From assembly GCF_000166295.1 (NCBI RefSeq), contig NC_017506.1, positions 2,542,001-2,606,000 on the forward strand: 64,000 nt of DNA, in the 5' to 3' direction. The translations under genes and the position numbers were made by a program. The notes under the pieces are model-generated. The model had not been told where the DNA came from, made no database searches, and saw nothing but the letters and a program-made list of their open reading frames with translations. Position 1 is the stretch's first letter. Each line of letters opens with the position of its first letter. This document shows positions 1 to 7,871 of the stretch, in pieces. Source of the stretch: Marinobacter adhaerens HP15 (GTDB taxonomy: Bacteria > Pseudomonadota > Gammaproteobacteria > Pseudomonadales > Oleiphilaceae).

Positions 1-786
1 GCTTGAGCTCCCGTACAACAAATCGGGAATAAACAGGGTCAGTAAAACCCATGAAGCAAGCCCCGTGAGCAATTGCAAAGCAAAGCATCGCCCCCACTCC
101 AAAGAACTCTTACGAAATATAAACACTCCGACCAGTGCGCCCACAATCAATCCAATCGCGGCTCCACGGGCGGATGTTGAAAACAGTATCCACCACCATG
201 CGCCCCCTGAAATGAAAATCAGCACCTTTATCGAAGTAAATGAAGCCAAGCTGCTCTTTTTCTGGGCAGCAGCAAGCAAAGGAATAACCCAAGTTGCCAA
301 GTGACTCCAATATCTTTTATTTGGCACTCCCCAAGCCAACGCAAAATCAAAGTTTTCGAGACCCTCTAACAACGCGAATGAATAATTCATCAGCGCAACC
401 AGCGCGTAAACGAAACTGGACAGCGCTGCAACACTCAAGAACCTTGCAACTGTCAATTCAAAGCAATCAGATTGTGCGAGGCGGCTCCCAAAAACAATAG
501 TTGCGAAAAAGAAGAAAAAGAACATCAATGGCTCGACACGATAGGTCGCCCCATAGAGCTCTCCGCTCAAAAATGAAACGAGCAGAGGAGCAAACCAGAG
601 CAGCATACTATATTTCCTGTCGCTTTCACCCCGCCGCCGCTTTTCGATCAAAGGGATCCAGGCTGCGAGCCAAATTACTGCGCAAAAAACAAAACGCTGA
701 AGGGAGTAGTAGTCCACGTTGACGGGAAACAACGCAGCGAAAAGTGCAACACTGAAACAGACTACGGAGAGGGTAACAAAGAGCAC
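1..786 (-). CDS. O-antigen-ligase-like membrane protein, probable pilin glycosyltransferase (TfpO/PilO-like), partial
   Basis: An open frame on the minus strand runs from a GTG at 786 off the left edge of the window, giving 262 residues without a stop. TGAGG lies about eight bases before the GTG. The protein is a chain of hydrophobic segments broken by short basic loops (for example EKRRR near residue 45). Near residue 160 it has NKRYWSHLATWVIPLL, which resembles the NRNH-type motif of Wzy_C O-antigen ligases, followed by STSARGAAIGLIVG, the usual Ser/Arg-Gly motif. It lies directly downstream of pilA beyond a terminator, the position of TfpO/PilO, which attaches an O-antigen unit to the C-terminal serine of group I pilins. 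The pilin here ends in serine, which fits. The stretch looks more AT-rich than its surroundings, suggesting transfer. An unrelated Wzy polymerase is possible, and the C-terminal part is not in the window. Confidence 0.7.
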   Translation of the reverse strand, partial: MLFVTLSVVCFSVALFAALFPVNVDYYSLQRFVFCAVIWLAAWIPLIEKRRRGESDRKYSMLLWFAPLLVSFLSGELYGATYRVEPLMFFFFFFATIVFGSRLAQSDCFELTVARFLSVAALSSFVYALVALMNYSFALLEGLENFDFALAWGVPNKRYWSHLATWVIPLLAAAQKKSSLASFTSIKVLIFISGGAWWWILFSTSARGAAIGLIVGALVGVFIFRKSSLEWGRCFALQLLTGLASWVLLTLFIPDLLYGSSS

Positions 787-798
787 GTGTGAAACCTC

Positions 799-826
799 AA
801 AAAAAAGCCCTCACCGGGGTGAGGGC
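799..826 (-). terminator. Rho-independent terminator of pilA
   Basis: On the minus strand a 9-bp GC-rich stem (GCCCTCACC pairing with GGTGAGGGC) is followed by eight T. It sits 32 bases after the pilA stop and just before the glycosyltransferase-like gene, so that gene probably depends on read-through or its own promoter. Confidence 0.88.
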
Positions 827-857
827 CTCTGCTCGCAAGAGATGCTAGATAACTGTA

Positions 858-1268
858 TTAGCTACCAACGCCACCAGCGCCTTCAATACACTGAGCCAAG
901 TCGGCAGCGTCACCTGACACCGCAGACATATCGTAAGCCACAGCACCATCAGGAGTAACTTCGGCTTCCAAAGAACAGAAGTCATTAGCCCAAGTCAGAG
1001 TGATTGTGTCTCCGATAGCTGCAGCAGCGGGACCAGTCAAAGCTGCAGTATTGCCAATCTCAGTAACGAGACCATCGCAGTCGATTCCAGTCTGCGTACA
1101 AACCTGGGCTTTACCCACGAAAGGGTTAATACCTTTTACAACCGCGCCGCCCTGAGAGGTGCCCACGTATTCTTGATACGCCGGAATGGCGACCGCTGCC
1201 AGGATACCGATGATCGCAACCACGATCATCAATTCAATAAGAGTAAAACCTTTTTGTGTTGCCTTCAT
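858..1268 (-). CDS. pilA: Type IV major pilin PilA
   Basis: This 136-residue class IVa prepilin is the subunit of the type IV pilus used for twitching, attachment and DNA uptake. A six-residue basic leader ends in the PilD cleavage site: Gly7 followed by [13 protein letters not shown], with the conserved Glu at mature position 5. The hydrophobic N-terminal helix is complete. Cysteines lie at 57, 64, 98 and 127; the last pair probably forms the C-terminal disulfide loop. The protein ends GAGGVGS, with a C-terminal serine like the O-glycosylated group I pilins of Pseudomonas aeruginosa. GGAG lies seven bases before the ATG. A sigma-54 type promoter and a palindromic upstream site precede it, and it is divergent from pilB, as in Pseudomonas. 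Confidence 0.95.
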   Translation of the reverse strand: MKATQKGFTLIELMIVVAIIGILAAVAIPAYQEYVGTSQGGAVVKGINPFVGKAQVCTQTGIDCDGLVTEIGNTAALTGPAAAAIGDTITLTWANDFCSLEAEVTPDGAVAYDMSAVSGDAADLAQCIEGAGGVGS

Positions 1269-1328
1269 AGTTCATCTCCGAAAGATAGTCAGTCACACTC
1301 CAGTGCGGGAGCGGCCTGCCAATCACTA

Positions 1329-1345
1329 AGCAGATGCTGTGCCAA
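1329..1345 (-). promoter_or_regulatory. Sigma-54 (-24/-12) promoter of pilA
   Basis: The minus strand reads TTGGCACAGCATCTGCT. It matches the RpoN consensus TGGCAC-N5-TTGC with one change, and the GG and GC doublets are 12 bases apart as required. The predicted transcription start is near 1317, leaving about 50 bases of leader before pilA. Pilin promoters in Pseudomonas are RpoN/PilR dependent; rpoN itself is at 37904. Confidence 0.8.
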
Positions 1346-1450
1346 CTCAGCTTTTTTTGTTTTATTCTTTCCAAACAGCGAGTTGAATACTCTGCCCCAA
1401 ACGGCTACAGGTCAAAATCGTCACGTGCGGGCGCCGCCCGTGGTCAGGGA

Positions 1451-1467
1451 GTGACATTTTTTGTCAC
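1451..1467. promoter_or_regulatory. Palindrome upstream of pilA, candidate PilR enhancer site
   Basis: A perfect inverted repeat, GTGACA-N5-TGTCAC, lies about 105 bases upstream of the pilA -24/-12 element, a normal distance for an NtrC-type activator. TGTC half-sites resemble those reported for PilR. Assignment to PilR is inference. The rest of the pilA-pilB gap (1269-1580) shows no gene. Confidence 0.5.
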
Positions 1468-1580
1468 CAGACAACAGCCAAACACTCTGTGCTTTCAAAA
1501 GCCATCATGTACATCTAAACTCTGCTTTAATTAATCTGAAAGCCGTTTCAGCAACTTATAACAGACTCCTGACCGTATTT

Positions 1581-3296
1581 ATGGCAACTGACAGCAGCAA
1601 AGTAACTCTCACCGGCCTGGCACGACGTTTCGTTGAGGACGGGCTTCTAGATGAAGCGACTGCCAAAGACGCATTCATTCAAGCCTCACAAAACCGAATA
1701 CCGTTGATCACCTATCTGGTTCAGAACAACCTGGCGGATAGCAGCGGGCTGGCATTCTCGGCTGCCATGGAATTCGGTGTTTCTGTATTGGATCTCTCGG
1801 CGTTTGCGACGGAAATGATTCCGGAGAAGGTGGTCGACGAAAAGCTGATCCGCAAGCACAACGCTCTGCCTATTTACAAGCGCGGAAACCGGCTGTTTAT
1901 TGCTGTTTCTGACCCGACCAATATCCAGGCGCTTGATGAGTTCAAATTCAACACCGGCCTGAGTACCGATGCGGTATTGGTAGACGACGCAAAACTCCGT
2001 GACTCCATTGAAAAATACCTGGAATCTCAGGATACCTCCATGGGGGATCTGGAGGATGCAGACCTTGAGGGTGTAGAGACAGAGGGCGGCGAACAGGAAG
2101 ACGACAACGCTGTTTCTGCCAGTGATGTCGACGATGCACCTATCGTGAAGTATGTGAACAAAATGTTGCTGGATGCGATTCGCGGCGGCGCATCGGATGT
2201 GCATTTCGAACCTTATGAAAAGGTTTATCGGGTTCGCTACCGCACGGACGGTATTTTGAAAGAAGTGTCGCGGCCTTCCATCAAATTGGCGCCCAAAATT
2301 TCTGCCCGGGTAAAAATCATGGCGCAGCTGGACATTTCCGAACGGCGTGTACCTCAGGATGGACGGATTAAAATGAAACTGTCCAAAACCAAGGCCATCG
2401 ACTTCCGGGTAAACACACTACCCACTCTATGGGGCGAAAAGATCGTATTGCGGATACTGGATCCGAGCCAGGCCAAGCTGGGCATTGATGTTCTTGGTTA
2501 CGAGGAAGACCAGAAGCAGATTTATCTTGAGGCCCTCGAACAACCCCAAGGTATGATTCTGGTAACCGGGCCAACTGGCTCAGGTAAAACGGTTTCGCTC
2601 TACACCGGCCTGAACATCCTAAACACTGCCGAAAGGAATATCTCAACTGCCGAGGACCCGGCCGAGATTAACCTTGAAGGGATCAATCAGGTAAACGTGA
2701 ACACCCGAGTCGGGCTCGGCTTCGCCGAAGCATTGCGAGCCTTCCTCCGCCAGGACCCCGACGTAATCATGGTGGGTGAGATTCGGGACCTGGAGACCGC
2801 CAACATCGCGATCAAGGCCGCACAAACCGGCCACCTTGTTCTTTCCACACTGCACACCAACAGTGCCGCCGAAACGCTCACGCGGATGATGAACATGGGT
2901 GTTCCCTCATTCAACATCGCCACTTCGGTAAGTGTGATTATCGCGCAGCGATTGGGCAGGCGGTTGTGTAACAGCTGCAAGCAAGCCGCAGACATCCCCA
3001 AAGACGTGCTTTTGGCGGAGGGGTTCACACAGGAACAAATTGATACAGGCTTCACGTTGTACCGCCCAAAGGGCTGTGATAAATGCAATGGGGGATACAA
3101 AGGCCGCGTTGGTATTTACGAGGTGGTCAAGATTACCGACGAGCTGGCAAACATGATTATGGAAGAGGCCAGTTCCATCAAAATTGCAAAACAGGCTCAG
3201 GCAGAGGGCTTCCGTAACTTGCGGCAGGCAGCGCTTCTGAAGGTGATTCAGGGTGTGACCAGTCTTGAGGAAGCCAATCGCGTGACGAAGGATTAG
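1581..3296 (+). CDS. pilB: Type IV pilus extension ATPase PilB
   Basis: PilB is the cytoplasmic hexameric ATPase that powers pilus extension. The start MATDSSKV gives 571 residues, close to Pseudomonas PilB (566); an upstream in-frame extension to 1461 carries no family sequence. An N-terminal MshEN-like domain is followed by the secretion ATPase core. Walker A GPTGSGKT is near residue 330, and the Walker B/Asp box region DPDVIMVGEIRD and the His-box GHLVLSTLHTN follow. Two Cys pairs near 463-466 (CNSC) and 499-502 (CDKC) form the zinc site of this family. No strong Shine-Dalgarno is visible at this start. pilC follows after two bases. Confidence 0.95.
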   Translation: MATDSSKVTLTGLARRFVEDGLLDEATAKDAFIQASQNRIPLITYLVQNNLADSSGLAFSAAMEFGVSVLDLSAFATEMIPEKVVDEKLIRKHNALPIYKRGNRLFIAVSDPTNIQALDEFKFNTGLSTDAVLVDDAKLRDSIEKYLESQDTSMGDLEDADLEGVETEGGEQEDDNAVSASDVDDAPIVKYVNKMLLDAIRGGASDVHFEPYEKVYRVRYRTDGILKEVSRPSIKLAPKISARVKIMAQLDISERRVPQDGRIKMKLSKTKAIDFRVNTLPTLWGEKIVLRILDPSQAKLGIDVLGYEEDQKQIYLEALEQPQGMILVTGPTGSGKTVSLYTGLNILNTAERNISTAEDPAEINLEGINQVNVNTRVGLGFAEALRAFLRQDPDVIMVGEIRDLETANIAIKAAQTGHLVLSTLHTNSAAETLTRMMNMGVPSFNIATSVSVIIAQRLGRRLCNSCKQAADIPKDVLLAEGFTQEQIDTGFTLYRPKGCDKCNGGYKGRVGIYEVVKITDELANMIMEEASSIKIAKQAQAEGFRNLRQAALLKVIQGVTSLEEANRVTKD

Positions 3297-3298
3297 AC

Positions 3299-4519
3299 AT
3301 GGCAGAGAAAGCACAAAAGCTCCAGGCGTTCGTTTGGGAAGGCAAAGACCGAAAAGGTAATAAGGCGACCGGTGAGGTTTCCGGAACCAACCTTGCACTT
3401 GTGAAAGCGCAGCTTCGTAAGCAAGGGATCGTGCCAAGCAAGGTGAAGAAAAAGTCGAAACCACTCTTTGGCGGCAGCAAGAAGATCACACCCTTTGACA
3501 TAGCGATGCTTACCCGCCAGCTAGCCACCATGATGAAGGCAGGCGTTCCTCTGGTTCAGAGCTTTGACATTGTCGCGGACGGGCTGGAAAACAAAGGGCT
3601 TCAGGAACTCATTCTTGCGATCAGGAATGATATTGCCTCAGGTACCAGCTTCGCCGGTGCCCTGCGAAAGCACCCGAGGCATTTCAACGACCTGTACTGC
3701 AGCCTCGTCGATTCTGGCGAAAAAGCCGGTGCACTTGAACAGATGCTGGACCGGATTGCCACCTACCTCGAGAAGAGTGAGCTGCTAAAGAAGAAGGTCA
3801 AGAAAGCGATGACCTATCCAGCGGCCGTTGTCGTTGTCGCCATTATCGTAACAGCGATTTTGCTTGTTAAAGTTGTTCCTCAGTTTGAAGCATTGTTTAC
3901 CGGCTTTGGGGCCGACCTGCCTGTGTTCACTCAGATGGTGGTAAACCTTTCGGAGTGGATGCAGAAATGGTGGTTTATTGGCTTGTTAGGCATTGTTGGC
4001 TTTGTTTTTCTCTTTAAGGAGGCAAAGTACAGGTCTAAGAAGTTCTCAGATGCCATCGATAAGTACACCCTCAAAATTCCGGTTATAGGCGAGGTTCTTG
4101 ACAAATCAGCGGTTGCCAGGTTTGGGCGGGTCTTGTCGACTACATTTGCTGCCGGTGTACCGTTGGTAGACGCACTTGAATCTGTAGCAAATGCAACCGG
4201 TAACGCGGTATACAGAGACGGAATCAACAAGATCAAGGACGAGGTCGCGAGCGGCACGCAATTGCAAGCAGCAATGCGCAATGCTGACATCTTCCCGGTT
4301 ATGGCTGTTCAGTTGACTGCTATCGGTGAAGAGTCCGGTAACCTGGATGAAATGCTCTCCAAAGTCGCCGATCATTACGAGGCCGTAGTTGACGATCTGG
4401 TTGATAACCTGTCGTCCCTCATGGAACCCTTGATCATGTCGGTTCTGGGCGTGCTGGTGGGTGGCTTGATCATCGCCATGTACCTTCCGATCTTCCAGAT
4501 GGGTAAGGTGGTTGGCTAA
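3299..4519 (+). CDS. pilC: Type IV pilus inner membrane platform protein PilC
   Basis: PilC, 406 residues, is the polytopic platform protein that couples the PilB motor to pilin assembly. Two tandem GspF/PilC domains are visible: the first carries MLTRQLATMMKAGVPL, the second repeats the pattern as RFGRVLSTTFAAGVPLVDAL. A hydrophobic segment (AAVVVVAIIVTAILLV) follows domain one, and a terminal one (LIMSVLGVLVGGLIIAMYL) ends the protein. It starts two bases after pilB, and its stop is immediately followed by the pilD start, so the three genes are translated as one unit. Confidence 0.96.
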   Translation: MAEKAQKLQAFVWEGKDRKGNKATGEVSGTNLALVKAQLRKQGIVPSKVKKKSKPLFGGSKKITPFDIAMLTRQLATMMKAGVPLVQSFDIVADGLENKGLQELILAIRNDIASGTSFAGALRKHPRHFNDLYCSLVDSGEKAGALEQMLDRIATYLEKSELLKKKVKKAMTYPAAVVVVAIIVTAILLVKVVPQFEALFTGFGADLPVFTQMVVNLSEWMQKWWFIGLLGIVGFVFLFKEAKYRSKKFSDAIDKYTLKIPVIGEVLDKSAVARFGRVLSTTFAAGVPLVDALESVANATGNAVYRDGINKIKDEVASGTQLQAAMRNADIFPVMAVQLTAIGEESGNLDEMLSKVADHYEAVVDDLVDNLSSLMEPLIMSVLGVLVGGLIIAMYLPIFQMGKVVG

Positions 4520-5395
4520 GTGCTTGATCTAGAAACATTGCTTGGCACCCCCTGGCTACTTTACCTTTCGGTTATTCTTGTATCTCTCTGCGTAGGTAGC
4601 TTCCTGAATGTTGTCATTCTGAGGCTGCCGAAAATGATGCATCAGGACTGGCGCTGCCAGTGCGAGGAATTCCTGGAGCTGCCTGAGAAGCAGCGTAAGG
4701 AGGAAGAGCGGATTACCCTCGCCAAGCCGGCGTCCACGTGCCCCTCCTGCGGCCATGGCATTCGGGCGTGGGAAAATATTCCAGTCCTCAGCTGGCTGGT
4801 TCTTCGGGGCAAATGCGCTTCTTGTAAAGCTCCCATTTCGCCGCGCTATCCAATCATTGAGGCGGTTACCGCGATTTTTTCCGTGGTGACCATTGCTGTC
4901 ATCGGGCCGAACGAGTCGGCGCTTTGGGCCCTTTTGTTGGTTTGGGCTCTGGTGGCTTTGACAGTTATTGATTTCGACACTCAACTACTGCCAGACAGTA
5001 TTACCCTTCCACTGATGTGGCTTGGCCTGGTGCTGAACTACTTTGGCGTGCTGACCGATTTTAACAGCGCGTTCTGGGGGGCGGTGGTCGGTTATCTGGC
5101 TCTGTGGTCCGTCTACTGGCTGTTCAAGCTGGTTACCGGCAAGGAAGGAATGGGGCACGGGGACTTCAAGCTGCTTGCCGCACTCGGCGCCTGGCTGGGG
5201 TGGCAATTGTTGCCAGCGGTTATCCTGCTTTCCTCGGTGGTTGGTGCCGTTGTCGGTATCGGCTTGATGGTGTTCAAGCAGCATGGGCGCGAAGTGCCGA
5301 TTCCGTTTGGGCCGTATTTGGCGACTGCCGGGCTGCTCTGTTTGTGGTTTGGAACTGAGATTCAAGCGTTCTGGTACGGATTCCTGGGAGTCTGA
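4520..5395 (+). CDS. pilD: Prepilin leader peptidase / N-methyltransferase PilD
   Basis: PilD cleaves prepilin leaders and methylates the new N-terminal Phe. It is 291 residues with a GTG start directly abutting the pilC stop. A cytoplasmic zinc module has CxxC pairs at Cys74/77 and Cys99/102. The two catalytic aspartates of the GxGD aspartyl protease family are Asp151 (in VIDFDTQLLPD) and Asp215 (in GMGHGDFK). Several membrane helices are evident. It should also process type II secretion pseudopilins if present elsewhere. coaE follows after three bases, the order seen in Pseudomonas. Confidence 0.96.
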   Translation: MLDLETLLGTPWLLYLSVILVSLCVGSFLNVVILRLPKMMHQDWRCQCEEFLELPEKQRKEEERITLAKPASTCPSCGHGIRAWENIPVLSWLVLRGKCASCKAPISPRYPIIEAVTAIFSVVTIAVIGPNESALWALLLVWALVALTVIDFDTQLLPDSITLPLMWLGLVLNYFGVLTDFNSAFWGAVVGYLALWSVYWLFKLVTGKEGMGHGDFKLLAALGAWLGWQLLPAVILLSSVVGAVVGIGLMVFKQHGREVPIPFGPYLATAGLLCLWFGTEIQAFWYGFLGV

Positions 5396-5398
5396 TTT

Positions 5399-5998
5399 AT
5401 GAAGATTGCTGGCCTGACCGGCGGCATTGGTTCCGGGAAATCCACTGTGGCTCGCCTGTTCGGTGAGCTTGGCGTGCACTGGGTGGATGCCGATGATGTT
5501 GCCCGGGAGGTGGTTGAGCCGGGAACGCCTGCACTGGAACGGATTTCAGAGCATTTTGGGAAGAAGATCCTCACTTCTGAGGGTGCGTTGGATCGGGCGC
5601 AGCTTCGTGGGATTGTCTTTGAGAAGCCGGAAGAGCGTTTTTGGCTTGAGTCGCTGCTGCATCCAATCATCCGCGAGGAATTGATTCGGCAGTTGAACCC
5701 GGAAAACTACCAGCTTCCTTACGTGCTCCTGGTCTCCCCTCTCCTTCTCGAGACCGACCAGCACGAACTGGTTGACCGCATTATCGTGATCGACGTGCCT
5801 GAAGAATCCCAGATTGAGCGCACCATGGCCCGGGACACCAATTCCCGGGAGCAGGTTGAGCGGATCATTGCGGCTCAGATGTCGCGCGAAGATCGGCTGG
5901 CGCGGGCGTATGAGGTGATTGATAATGACCGCCCTCTGGATGAAGTAACGCGTCAGGTGCGGGAGCTGCATGAACGGTTGTTGGTGGACTTTGGCTGA
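5399..5998 (+). CDS. coaE: Dephospho-CoA kinase
   Basis: CoaE phosphorylates dephospho-CoA on the ribose 3'-hydroxyl, the last step of CoA synthesis. The protein is 199 residues, typical for the family. The P-loop GGIGSGKST is at residues 8-16, the early DADDVAREVV segment forms part of the substrate site, and the LIDs follow the NMP-kinase fold. GGGAG lies upstream, inside the end of pilD. In Pseudomonas yacG follows coaE directly; here yacG is about 4.3 kb further on. Confidence 0.96.
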   Translation: MKIAGLTGGIGSGKSTVARLFGELGVHWVDADDVAREVVEPGTPALERISEHFGKKILTSEGALDRAQLRGIVFEKPEERFWLESLLHPIIREELIRQLNPENYQLPYVLLVSPLLLETDQHELVDRIIVIDVPEESQIERTMARDTNSREQVERIIAAQMSREDRLARAYEVIDNDRPLDEVTRQVRELHERLLVDFG

Positions 5999-7085
5999 CT
6001 GGTTTTCCCGCTATCGCATGGCAGCCCTTGCGGCTGCGCTTTCTCTGACGATCTCTTCTCCAAGTTACAGCATCGAGCCGGTGTTTGAGGTTCGAGAACG
6101 TTCCATGGCTGAGATTCTCTCTCCGGGTCAGCTTCCGATCGGATTCTATACGTTTGAGCCGGACGAATACTGGGCCGATCCCCGGGATTCCTACTGGCTG
6201 AAGTTCAGTAACTGGGTGCTGCGGCAGGAGCGTCTTCACGGGCAAAAGATCCAGTCGGTTGGCCAGTGGGCAGACCGTACCTTATCGGGCAGCTCCCAGA
6301 GTCTCCCCAACAACGAGAGTTACCTGCGCATTGGCTTTGCGACTGAATCCGAGTACGGCGACCCGGCACAATTTGAGCCTGAGGCTCGGTTCCGGCTGGA
6401 TATTCCCACCACCCGCCGGAAACTGCGCCTGGTGATCGAGAGCGAGAGCGAAGACCTGATTCCTCTCGGGGAGCGCCAACGGGACCGCCAGCTTACGGAG
6501 CCCGAGCGTTCCGATACGGAAGCCACAGGTGCACTGCGTTACCTGACCCAGATTGGTGACGCCATCAACTTTTCCAACGACGTGGGTGTGCGCCTACGGC
6601 TTCCTCCAGACGCCTTCTGGCGGGCAACGGCTGAGAAACGTTGGCAGCTGGACGACAAGTGGATTCTGAACGCTCAGCAACGGTTCTATTATTTTCATCA
6701 GGATGGCTGGGGCGAGCGAACCTGGATTGGCGTTGGGCGCCCGGTGGGCAATGACTGGTATTTTCGCTCGTCTTCAGAACTGGAGTGGGTGCACAACGAC
6801 AAGGAATTTGTTGCGGCTCAGATATTCAGCATGCGCAAGCGCATGAATAACCGCTTGATTGTAACGCCCCGGCTGGGCGTACTTGGGGAAAGCAAACCTT
6901 CCTGGCGCACCACATCAGCGTTCGGCGATCTCACGTTCCGCTACCGTCTACACAGCAACTGGCTCTATGCGGAGCTGATTCCAGCACTGGAATTCCCCCG
7001 GGAGGATAGCTTTAAAGACCGTGCTTCTGTGGTGTTTCGGGTGGAAATGTTTTTCTCCGGTATCATTGAGGATGATCGTTTGTAA
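5970..7085 (+). CDS. Orphan exported protein, predicted outer-membrane beta-barrel
   Basis: I do not recognise the family. The frame starts inside coaE (ATG at 5970, with GGAG four bases before it). TTG at 5991 or ATG at 6018 are alternatives. All give an N-terminal hydrophobic export signal (MAALAAALSLTISSPSYS) behind a basic stretch. After residue ~150 the protein alternates short polar and aromatic strands (WIGVGRPVGNDWYFRSSSEL, then similar strands) and ends in strand-like VVFRVEMFF, the look of an outer-membrane barrel. The mature N-terminal half has charged helical linkers. It overlaps coaE and trmO by a few bases, so it is co-transcribed with both. Function unknown. Confidence 0.6.
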   Translation: MNGCWWTLADWFSRYRMAALAAALSLTISSPSYSIEPVFEVRERSMAEILSPGQLPIGFYTFEPDEYWADPRDSYWLKFSNWVLRQERLHGQKIQSVGQWADRTLSGSSQSLPNNESYLRIGFATESEYGDPAQFEPEARFRLDIPTTRRKLRLVIESESEDLIPLGERQRDRQLTEPERSDTEATGALRYLTQIGDAINFSNDVGVRLRLPPDAFWRATAEKRWQLDDKWILNAQQRFYYFHQDGWGERTWIGVGRPVGNDWYFRSSSELEWVHNDKEFVAAQIFSMRKRMNNRLIVTPRLGVLGESKPSWRTTSAFGDLTFRYRLHSNWLYAELIPALEFPREDSFKDRASVVFRVEMFFSGIIEDDRL

Positions 7086-7828
7086 TGCCAAGACACCCCT
7101 CGAAACCCGCGACCGAGGCCCTTACTCTCACGCCTATCGCCATTACCCGCTCATGCTTTCAGGACAAGTTCGGGGTGCCTCGCCAGCCGGGGTTGACCCG
7201 TCATGCCCGGGCCGAGCTGATCATCCGGCCACCGTTTGACCGGGAAGATGCCTTCCGTGGGCTGGAGACCGCCAGCCACCTTTGGCTGACCTTTCAGTTT
7301 CACGAAGCGGTGCGGGCAGACTGGCGGCCCGTGGTCCGCCCTCCCCGCTTGGGCGGCAATCGCAAGATGGGTGTGTTTGCCAGCCGGTCTCCGTTTCGCC
7401 CAAACAGCCTCGGCCTCTCGGTCGTTCGCAATGAGGGATTGGTGCGCAAAGATGGACAACTCATTCTCCGCATTAGTGATCATGACCTCATCGAGGGCAC
7501 ACCGATACTGGATATCAAACCCTACCTGCCATTTGCCGATTCAGTTCCTGAAGCGACATTGGGCTGGGCAGACTCGCCACCCACGGAAAAACTCGACGTG
7601 GTTTTTCTGCCGGAAGCGGAGGCCCAGATTGGCAAGCTGTCACCCGAAGAGTATCCGGAACTGCGAGCGCTGATCGAGGATGTGGTGGCTTACGATCCAC
7701 GCCCCTCCTTTCGCAGAGGACGGGAAGAAGAGCGCATTTACGGAGCGCATCTGTACGATTTGAACGTGCGATTCCGATTCGTGAATGATCATTCACGGAA
7801 ACGTGTCGAAGTGCTGACGGTCTGTTAA
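7085..7828 (+). CDS. trmO: tRNA (adenine(37)-N6)-methyltransferase TrmO (TsaA/YaeB)
   Basis: TrmO methylates N6 of t6A37 in tRNA-Thr(GGU) using S-adenosylmethionine. The 247-residue protein carries the family's single-sheet beta-barrel core: KFGVPRQPGLTRHARAEL, then HLWLTFQFHE, then the strongly conserved GNRKMGVFASRSPFRPN, then LSVV. The C-terminal DPRPSFRRGREEERIYG is also typical. Its start overlaps the stop of the preceding envelope gene by one base. The histidine kinase begins 43 bases after its stop. Confidence 0.93.
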   Translation: MPRHPSKPATEALTLTPIAITRSCFQDKFGVPRQPGLTRHARAELIIRPPFDREDAFRGLETASHLWLTFQFHEAVRADWRPVVRPPRLGGNRKMGVFASRSPFRPNSLGLSVVRNEGLVRKDGQLILRISDHDLIEGTPILDIKPYLPFADSVPEATLGWADSPPTEKLDVVFLPEAEAQIGKLSPEEYPELRALIEDVVAYDPRPSFRRGREEERIYGAHLYDLNVRFRFVNDHSRKRVEVLTVC

Positions 7829-7871
7829 ACTTCTTTTGGTGATTTTGTAGTCGACACAGGGAATATGTGCC

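Noticed and set aside
5399..5998. A pilD-coaE fusion or frameshift
   Set aside because: The pilD stop and the coaE start are separated by three bases and both proteins have normal length.
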